DNA of 64,000 nt from Centrapalus pauciflorus (taxonomy: Eukaryota > Streptophyta > Magnoliopsida > Asterales > Asteraceae). This document shows, piece after piece, positions 55,699-64,000 of this stretch. A program made the position numbers and the translations under genes. The notes beneath the pieces are model-generated. The model was not told the DNA's origin. It was given only the letters and a program-made list of their open reading frames with translations, and made no database searches. Location of the stretch: NCBI GenBank assembly GCA_020465985.1, contig JAANYP010002342.1:62001-126000 (forward strand). The letters are read 5' to 3'. Numbering within the stretch: the first letter of the stretch is position 1; each line of letters begins with the position of its first letter.

Positions 55699-58325
55699 AT
55701 GGGATTTGAAAATAGCAGCAGTGGATCTGGGCAAGGACTCAAAGTGCCTATGCTCAAGCCCACTGAGTTTGAGATGTGGAAACTCAGGATTCAACAGCAT
55801 ATTCAATTCATTGATTATGCCATATGGGAAGCTGTTGAATTTCCTCCTGTAGTTGATCCAGAACTTGATGATGAGGGGAAACCAGTCAAAACTCCTCCAA
55901 AAACTGAACTTGAAAGGAAGGCTAGAATGAATGAAGTGAAAGCACTTACACTATTACAAATAGCCCTTCCTAATGCTTATCAACATCAGTTCAACAAGTT
56001 TTATACTGCTCACTCTCTTTGGAATGCCTTAGAGAAGAGGTTTGCTGGTAATGCCAGTACCAAGAGAAATCAAAAGGACCTCTTGAAACAGCAGTATGAA
56101 AACTTTTCTGGTGGCAAGAATGAAAACCTTACTCAAATCTTTGACAGGTTCAACACACTGATAAGTGAACTGGAAAGTGCAAAGGTCAATCTGGATCAAG
56201 ATGAAGTCAACAGAAAATTTCTCAGATCTCTTGGAGAAGAATGGACAGTCTATGCTGCACAATGGAGAACAAAAGACACTCTTGATGAGATAGAATTGGA
56301 TGATCTGTATAACAGTTTAAGATTGTTTGAGACTGAGATTGATGCTAAAAAGAAATCCTTTTCTTATAATCACAACACTGCTCTTCTGTCTTCTGAAAAA
56401 TCTAATAACTGTGATTCTTTTTCAGGTGGTGATGGCAATTCTGCTGAAACTCACTATGAGGCTTTTGTTGCCAATGATGGATTATTTGCTCTAAATGTTG
56501 AAGACTTGGAACAAATTCATCCAGATGATCTTGAAGAGATGGATTTAAAGTGGCAACATGCAATGCTGACCATGAGAGCCAAAAGATTTCTGAAAAGAAC
56601 TGGTAGGGCCAACTTTCAAGCCAAGATAGAAGGCAAACCATCTTTTGATAAATCAAAAGTGGAATGCTATAAATGCCATAAGCTTGGTCACTTTGCCAGA
56701 GAATGTAGATCTCAAGGTCAACAGCCATCAAGGACTTCACAGCCCATCCAAGCATCATCATCAACAGCACTTGTCTCTCAAGAAGACAATGTGTTTGACT
56801 GGAGTGATCAGACAGAGGAAGAATTTCAAAATCAAGCACTTATGGCAGAAACATCAAATGTCTCCTCCACTGAACTACCATCTGAGGTAAATTCTAAACT
56901 CTGCTCTCAATCATGCAAAAATATGGTTAAAAAGTACAGAGATCATAATGAGAGCATGTGCAAAACTCTAGCTAAGATGGAAGAAAGGAGATATGAATAC
57001 ATGCAAGCCATAGAAGATCTGGAAAAACAGATAAATGATTATAAGGACAATGAGATTCAAATGGGTTATGATAGAACCTATCATGAGTGGGAGAAAAAGG
57101 AGCTAAATAAGAAAATAGAATCTCTAAATAAAAAGGTAGAAGAGACTGAACAAAAGGTGTTTGAGGCTAATAAGAAGCTAGAATCTGTTAACATAGATCT
57201 AGGAAACTTCAAGTTAGCAAATCAAAAGCTAGAACACCTAATGGAAGTTCAATTCAAAGATAGAGTGAAATCTCAGGTCAATCCCAAAGAAGGAATAGGA
57301 TATAAAGCTACTCCACCTCCATACAATAACAAGTACATTCATCCAATGAGTGAGGTTGCTGATAGACTTGTCAATGAACCACTAGATGAGTCTATGACTA
57401 TTGTAGATCCTATCCTTGATAACAGTCCTGAATTAAAGGAAGATAAGAGTCAAAATAGAGACTGTGACACAAAGAGTGCACCCAGAGAGGTCCAACTTCC
57501 CAGTAAGAAAGGAAAAGAGAAGATGAGTGTATGCAATGCTACTCCACAAGTTTCTGTACATTCTAACTGTAACACTGCATCTTCATCAAAAGGAACTAAA
57601 ATAGGTAAAACTGTTTCTATCTGCACATGCCAAAGCATGGTGTTCAAAAGTTTCCTAAACAACAGCAGGTAAGAGGAAATCAGAGGAACAAGAACCAGAA
57701 ATTGACAGAAAAGTCTGGTGTTCCAATTCAAACTGTCAAAAGATGTTTTCACTGTGGAAGGAAGAATCACTTAGCTAAGGATTGTTTTTACAAACCAGCT
57801 GTTGCAAAACAGACTGTGCATCACACAAAATCAAATCCTATTCAGGCAAAGCACTCAAAAGTGAAACCTTCCACAGCAGCTCCAAAGAAAACAGTTGATC
57901 ACATATTTTCAAAAGTTAATAAAAAACAGTCCACACATCAAAAACAGGTTTTGGCAAAGCCGAAATCAAGTTTTAAACAAATGTGGTGTGTCAAGGACAA
58001 ATCTGTTGCTCAAACTGCTAATGCAAAAGATCAGACTGCTAAGTCAAAATCTGATGTTGTTAGTGCAAAAACTGAAACTGTTAGCACTACAAACACAGCT
58101 CAAGCTGCTGGGCATCAAACTAGAGCTGCTAGTGAATCATCTGAGACTGTCAGAAGAAAAGATGATCAAAATAGTTGGATACCTCATATTATCACTAAAT
58201 ACTCTCCAAAGACTCCATCAGTAGATCTCACCAAATATAAGAAGTCAAAAACAGTTTTTAGTTATGTCAATGTACAAGGCCAACCCAAAACCAATTTGGT
58301 TTGGGTTTACTCCACTACTAACTAA
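55699..58325 (+). pseudogene. gag: gag and linker of B2, one frameshift
   Basis: ATG 55699 (MGFENSSSGSG) opens a 657-codon frame: UBN2/DUF4219 Gag domain (FEMWKLRIQQHIQF, LWNALEKRF, LKQQYENF), zinc knuckle CYKCHKLGHFAREC (about 56664-56707), then a strong coiled coil (KKIESLNKKVEETEQKV) to a stop at 57672. The linker continues in another frame from about 57610-57630 with a second knuckle CFHCGRKNHLAKDC (about 57745-57788), a Lys/Ser/Thr-rich stretch carrying RCTGYYAG repeats in its DNA, and a TNLVWVYSTTN end at 58325. The break near 57620 looks like a single indel. The final stop precedes the splice-acceptor-like GTGCAG at 58336-58341 and the change of frame into protease, an arrangement shared with element A. 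Confidence 0.88.
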
Positions 58326-58341
58326 GCTGTTATTTGTGCAG

Positions 58342-61300
58342 GGCAACCACAGGTCTCCTCATAGAACAAGATGGCATCTGGACAGTGGATGCTCTAGGCA
58401 CATGACAGACAATTCTGAATGCTTGTCAAATTTCAAAGGTTTTGATGGAGGTTTTGTTGCATTTGGAGGCAACTCAAAAGGAGGTAAGGTTACAGGTAAA
58501 GGTACTGTTAATGCAGGCAACATGACATTCCATGATGTTCTGTATGTTGAACAGCTTAAGTACAATTTATTGAGTGTCTCTCAAATCTGTGACAAACAAA
58601 ACATTGTTCTGTTCACAGATTCTGAGTGCATTGTTCTTTCAAAGGATTTCAAAGTTCCTGAAAAAGTTGTTTTACTAAGAACACCAAGAAAGGACAATGT
58701 TTACTGCCTGGACACAGATCTCTTGACTAAATCAAATACTTTAAGCTGTTTAATATCCAAAGCATCATCAAATGAGTCTGCTCTTTGGCATAGAAGGATG
58801 TGTCACATGAACTTCAAGTCCATGAATGCTTTAGTTAAAAAGAATCTGGTAAGAGGATTACCACAAAAGGAGTTCATTTGTGATGATCATTGTGTAGCAT
58901 GTCTTAAAGGTAAGCAACACAAAACTTCTCATAAGGCCAAAGAAGTAAATTCAATCTCATCTGTTCTTCAGTTGTTACATATGGATCTATTTGGTCCAAC
59001 ATCTGTTTTGAGTTTGAATAAAAGGGCATACTGTTTAGTCATTGTTGATGATTTCACCAGATTTACTTGGGTTTACTTTCTTAGGTCCAAAGATGAAACT
59101 GCTGAGCTAGTTAAGTCTTTTATCCTTAAGATAGAAAACCAATCCAATTCCAAAGTTAAGGTGATAAGATCAGACAATGGAACTGAATTTAAAAATCAAA
59201 TTCTAAACAGTTTCTGTGAGTCCAAAGGCATTGCTAGACAATATAGTGCACCAAGAACACCACAGCAAAATGGTGTAGCTGAAAGAAAGAATAGAACATT
59301 AATTGAGGCTGCTAGAACAATGCTAGCTGATTCAAATCTGCCAATGACTTTCTGGGCAGAAGCTGTTAATACAGCCTGTTATGTTCTAAATAGGGTTCAA
59401 GTTGTCCAATCTCAAGGAAAAACTCCCTATGAGTTATTCCATAACAGAAGTCCCCTAATAGCTTTCTTCAAGCCTTTTGGATGCCCATGTACTATTCTTC
59501 ACACTAAGACTCACTTAGGGAAGTTTGAGAGTAAGGCTGAAGAAGGATTCTTTGTAGGATACTCAACTCAAAGCAAAGCCTATAGAGTATACAACAGTGT
59601 GTCTAAAACAATTGAAGAAAGTGCCAATGTTGAATTTAATGAAAATACTGCTAATATCAAAGGCACTGGTCCTGATTGGTTGTTTGATTTAGATTCACTA
59701 ACAAATTCTCTGAGCTTTGTTGAGTATACTGCAGAAGCTGATGCATACAGGGTTGAAGCTGCTAACACAAATCTCATGCTGCCAATACAATTTCTCATGC
59801 TGTTGGCACAAAGTTTCAGACTGCTGCAGATTCAACAAGTTGGGATGATTTCACCACTCTACCACTTCTGTCATGTGATCCTCCAGGGGTCCTGAATGCT
59901 CCACTTAATGCAAATCCAGACACTGAAGTGCCATTCCCAAGTCCTGACAGCACAGCTCCATCACAAAAGGAAACACTCCCAGTTTCTAGGCTAGCAGTCC
60001 CAACAGCTTCTCATGCTGTTAGCCTAGAAACTCAAGCTGTTCCCGAAACTGAACCATTCACTGGTTCTGATGGAGATGATACAAACCTTGGAACTTCTTT
60101 TCAAACAGAGAGAGAGCCCACACTAAGAGTTCACAAGTATCACCCTCTCAATCAAAAACTGGGTGATCCAAGCACTCCTGTTCAAACAAGGAAAATGGTT
60201 CACAATGAGACTGCTGCTGCTGAACAATCTGTTCCTGAATTCAGTCTAGCTGCTTTTGAACATGCCTGTTTCATGTCTCAACTAGAACCCAAAAAGGCAT
60301 CAGAAGCATTAAAAGATTCATCCTGGATTGAAGCCATGCAAGAAGAGCTTTTACAGTTCAAAATTCAGAATGTATGGACTCTGGTGGATCTTCCTAAAGG
60401 TAAGAGAGCAATAGGTACAAGATGGGTGTTCAGAAACAAGAAGGATGAGAGAGGGATAGTCATCAAGAACAAAGCAAGACTAGTAGCACAAGGGTACACT
60501 CAAGAAGAAGGAATAGATTATGATGATGTCTTTGCTCCAGTAGCAAGAATTGAAGCCATCAGACTATTTCTAGCATATGCAAGTTTCAAAGGATTTAAAG
60601 TGTATCAAATGGATGTTAAGTCTGCTTTCCTGTATGGGACAATTGAAGAGGAAGTGTATGTGTGTCAACCTCCTGGTTTTGAAGACTACAAGTATCCAGA
60701 CAGGGTGTACAAGCTAGACAAAGCTCTCTATGGTCTTCACCAAGCCCCCAGAGCATGGTATGACACACTGTCATCATATCTTCTACAGAATGGATTCAAG
60801 AGAGGCACTCTGGACAAAACACTTTTCACTAAATCCATCAAAGCTGAGATTCTTCTTGTCCAAATCTATGTTGATGACATCATCTTTGGCTCAACTAATG
60901 ATAGTTTGTGCAAAGAATTTGAGGCCCTAATGCACAAAAAGTTTCAAATGAGTTCAATGGGGGAACTCACATTCTTTCTAGGGCTGCAGGTTAAACAGAA
61001 GCCTACTGGTCTATTCTTAAGTCAATCAAAGTATGTCAAAGACATACTGGAAAAGTTTGGCTATCAAGACACAAAGGTTGCAAGCACTCCAATGGATCCT
61101 CATAAACAGCTCCATACAGACAAAGATGGCATAGATGTGGACATTCATCTATACAGATCCCTTATAGGATCTCTCATGTATCTAACATCTTCAAGACCTG
61201 ATATTATGTTTGCTGTCTGTGTGTGTGCTAGATTTCAATGCTCTCCAAAGGATTCTCACTTGGTTGCTGTTAAAAGAATCTTTAGATATCTTAAAGGCCA

Positions 61301-61811
61301 ACCACATTTAGGCCTATGGTATCCTAAAGACTCTCCTTTTGAACTAACTGCTTATTCTGACAGTGACTATGGTGGTTGCAACATTGACAGGAAATCCACA
61401 ACTGGTGGATGTCAATACTTAGGAGCAAGACTGGTCTCTTGGCAATGCAAAAAGCAAACAACTGTCTCCACATCATCCACTGAAGCAGAATACGTAGCAG
61501 CTGCAAGCTGCTGCTCCCAGGTAATGTGGATTCAAAATCAGCTAAGAGACTATGGTATGAATTTCTTATCCACTCCTATTTATATTGACAATTCAAGTGC
61601 AATTAGCATTGTGCAAAACCCAGTGAAATTCCCAAAAACCAAGCATATAGAAATCAGGTTTCACTTCATCAGAGATTGTAATGAAAAGAAGTTAATCCAA
61701 GTTACCAAAATACATACAGATGATCAGCTAGCTGATCTATTTACAAAACCTTTTGATATAGGAAGGTTCACTTTCCTAGTATCAAATATTGGTATGGTAA
61801 ACATGGATTAA
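58342..61811 (+). pseudogene. pol: Protease, integrase, reverse transcriptase and RNase H of B2
   Basis: Protease DSGCSRHMTD (about 58380-58410), the pre-integrase zinc module (LWHRRMCHM ... CVACLKGKQ), the integrase core (HMDLFGPTS, RSDNGTEFKN, NGVAERKNRTL) and its C-terminal region are open to 59895. Compared with B1, one base is missing near 59770, which shifts the frame within the Ser/Ala-rich linker after integrase. The correct frame resumes (ATG 59928 onward) and runs through reverse transcriptase (MDVKSAFLYG, YVDDIIFGS) and RNase H (SDSDYGG, STEAEYVAA) to 61811. All catalytic residues are present, so this single-base lesion is the main defect in pol. Confidence 0.93.
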
Positions 61812-62152
61812 TTGGTTTTCATTATTATCTACTCAGTATGCTAATTTAAGGGGGAGACACTGTTCCATTGAAAAGTTGCACAATTTTACACTAACAGCAT
61901 GAGTATTTTCTCATGCTGCTAGTTCATTTTCTCGGACTGCTAGTTATTTTCACTTGATCTGTCAAAGTGTGCAGGGTATTTGGGTAATTTTCAAAATGTG
62001 TGCGCGGGACCCAACTTTTCGAAACCTTTAAAGGTCCCGTTTCGTTCAGTTGTAACTACCAGTTACATATTCTTCTTCCACGGCCTTCTGCTTTCTCTCT
62101 GAACGAATCACACATTCTTCTTTCAAACCCTAAAACCATCGTTTGTTCATCC
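61812..62152 (+). promoter_or_regulatory. Spacer between pol and envelope-like ORF of B2
   Basis: Nearly identical to 23252-23593 in B1, including the internal AAGGGGGAG tract and the CAGCATGAG/CTCATGCTG hairpin. One G fewer in GGTCCCG. Confidence 0.7.
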
Positions 62153-64000
62153 ATGGAGTTCGTAAAAGAACACAACTACCTCCCATACACTCTGAAACAT
62201 GCTGAACTCCAACCGTTCCATACAATGATGGATTTCCTCAGGCACTCCCATATTCATCATGCACTATCCATAAACCCTACTATATACATCTCCCATATAG
62301 AACAGTTTTGGAACCATGCATCTGTTCAAACCATCAATGGAGTGCCTACCCTCCTTTCCAAGATTGATGGAACTGATATCCATATCACTGAGGAATCCAT
62401 CCGACATCACTTGCATCTTCAAGATGCCACAGGTATAACCGACCTAACCCTTGATGCTTTACATACAGGTCTTTTCAATATCGGTTATAGGGGTCCTGCT
62501 GATTCTTTTACTTTCTTAAAAGCCCATTTTTCTCCTAAATGGAAATTTCTTGTACATATACTTCAGCAGTGCATTAGCCCCAAAAGAACTGGTTGGTCTG
62601 AATTTTCATCTAACATTGCCACTGCCTTAGTGTGCTTTTCAACAGGCCAACGATTCAATTTTTCCAACATGATTTTTCAGGGGATGTTAAGGCATCATTC
62701 CCTAAAGAGTGGGAAATTTTTTATGTATCCTAGATTTTTAGCAGAAATCATTGCACACACCTGCACATCTTCTCATTTACATAAACGGATACATGTTTCC
62801 CACAGGCACTCACTACCCTCTATAAAGAGACTTTTAAAACATAGTGCCAATTTTTTGAGTGTTGATGTTCCATTGCCTTCTGCAATGATGAACATCATTC
62901 CACAACACAGAGGAGAGGGTCCTGAGCAGGCTCAGCCCATCATTACTGCTACACCCCCAGGACCCCAACCCCCTCCTCATGATACACAAACTCCCTCTGA
63001 TCCTTTTGTACAACCAACACGCCCACTCAGATACTTATACAAAAGAAAAAGGGGACCAGGAGCTCCTTCCTCCTCCTCCCATCAGCAAGAGCCATATATC
63101 CCTGTGCAGGAGGATACTCCTGCACAGAATATCCAAAGGGAACCCATTGAGGAAACTCCCATCCTCTCTCAGGAGGTGAACATCTCTTCAGAGATGGTTC
63201 ATATGGGTTCTGTGGCTGGCACTACTGATGTCTCTGCACAAGAGGCACATGACAGTGCCAACATAGCTAAGACCACGCCCATGGCAACAGCAAGTGTGCA
63301 AACACAAGTTGGAAGTCCCCAGAACCAAGAAAAGAGGGGATTCTCATTGAGTCTCCAAAGCTAAGATAGCTAAGACCACTGGAGTTGTAATCAGGGAAGG
63401 TATTCAAGCTCCATCAAGCATAGTCCAAGCTACAACATCTGCTACAAAAGACAAGGGCAAGGGCATTCTCATTGAGTCTCCAAAGCATAAATTTTCTTCA
63501 AAAGAAGCCCAAATTGCCTTTGATGCTGAAGTTGCCAGAAAATTAGCAGAAGAACAAGACAAAGAATTAGAGTAGCAAGCCCAAACCCCAATGGATGATG
63601 ATGAGACTTTAGGTAATTACTTAAAGGGGTTTGTGGTCAAGCAAGGAGCAAGGAAGAGAAAGATGCCAACAGGGCACTCCAAGGCTGAGCATAGAAGATT
63701 TCTTATCAATTTTGCCTTTGCAGCAGGTATTCCAAAGAAAATGGCTCAGTCCATGTCTACTGAAAGGCTGCAGGAGATTCATGATAAGGAGATGGACAAA
63801 AGACAGAGAACACAAGTCTCTCCAGAAGCTCAACCATCCCAAGAAGTCCAACCATCAACCCAATCAGTCCAAGCTGAAGCTGGTGCCAGTGCACCTGCTC
63901 CCTCTGATCAAGCAGTTGTCTCTATTCCTTCATCGGTTAAAAGGGTGCTCTTTGAGCAACAACTACAAAAGGCTATGGAGATAGAGAAGCTGATTGATCA
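62153..64000 (+). pseudogene. Envelope-like ORF of B2, deleted and open-ended
   Basis: ATG 62153 (MEFVKEHN) and the conserved N-terminal domain are present, with a 3-bp in-frame deletion relative to B1. At about 63338-63375 a stretch of about 485 bp found in B1 is missing and replaced by roughly 38 bp that copy nearby sequence (ATTCTCATTGAGTCTCCAAA from downstream, ATAGCTAAGACCAC from upstream), giving a stop at 63364. Later a CAG-to-TAG change occurs (about 63573-63575). The C-terminal region continues to the window edge in readable form. Confidence 0.88.

Larger units (their letters stand above)
54915..64000 (+). mobile_element. Ty1/copia (SIRE-like) element 'B2', 3' end outside the window
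   Basis: 5' LTR, PBS, gag, protease, integrase, reverse transcriptase, RNase H, spacer and envelope-like ORF in the order of B1, and nearly identical to it where both are present. It retains the 1309-bp gag-linker/protease segment that B1 lost. Inserted in the A' envelope-like ORF; AATGA (54910-54914) would be the left target duplication, but the right end is not visible. Confidence 0.95.

Overview
This window is plant nuclear DNA made almost entirely of nested transposable elements. No host gene, tRNA or CRISPR array was found. The Ty1/copia elements have a Gag with a long coiled coil and an extra 'envelope-like' ORF after pol, an arrangement typical of the SIRE/Maximus group. Together with Tekay-like gypsy pieces, hAT, CACTA and Harbinger elements, this points to a large eudicot genome. 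Asteraceae is my best guess from recollection of similar proteins and is not proven here.

Layout, left to right. (1) 1-3578: a copia element on the minus strand ('C'), with its LTR, PBS, motif-rich leader and broken gag, running off the left edge. (2) 3579-4497: a partial gypsy LTR on the minus strand. (3) 4498-6697 and 36494-38210: a decayed Ty3/gypsy pol 3' part and its 3' LTR, split by a large copia element 'A' (6698-36493; 5-bp target duplication cctat/cctac). (4) Inside A lie, in order, element 'D' (12421-17258, a gag-only non-autonomous element carrying an array of stem-loops), copia element 'B1' (17811-27165), a hAT element (29628-30478, perfect 8-bp TSD) and a roughly 5-kb block of mitochondrial-type DNA (30925-35974) that interrupts the 3' LTR of A. 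(5) 38211-45885: DNA-transposon relics (hAT types), an insertion flanked by an 11-bp direct repeat, a probable solo LTR, and TIR elements embedded in (TA)n microsatellites. (6) 45886-about 52035: a CACTA element that kept its accessory domains and TNPA-like gene but lost the TNP2 catalytic domain and its 3' end. (7) 52071-52351: a foldback MITE. 52385-54138: a Harbinger-type element with intact ends and TAA duplications that carries only the Myb/SANT-like ORF1. (8) 54142-54914: the 3' end of a second A-family element (minus strand), broken by copia element 'B2' (54915 to the window end), a close relative of B1.

Order of events from the nesting: the gypsy element is oldest, then A, then D, B1, the hAT and the organellar insertion. 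B1 is young: the shared part of its two LTRs differs at about 2 of 522 positions. B1 and B2 have different lesions. B1 lost protease and has gag/integrase breaks but keeps an intact 933-codon envelope-like ORF. B2 keeps protease and most of gag-pol but has a damaged envelope-like ORF.

The most unusual signal is the tandem array of seven stem-loops in D (14635-14913). The stems change sequence from unit to unit while pairing is kept, the six-base loop is nearly constant, and most units repeat every 44 bp. Each retroelement family here also carries its own short-motif array in non-coding or linker DNA (TTCGGATG in C, TTCGAA in A, ATTCGAGTT in D, RCTGYYAG in B).
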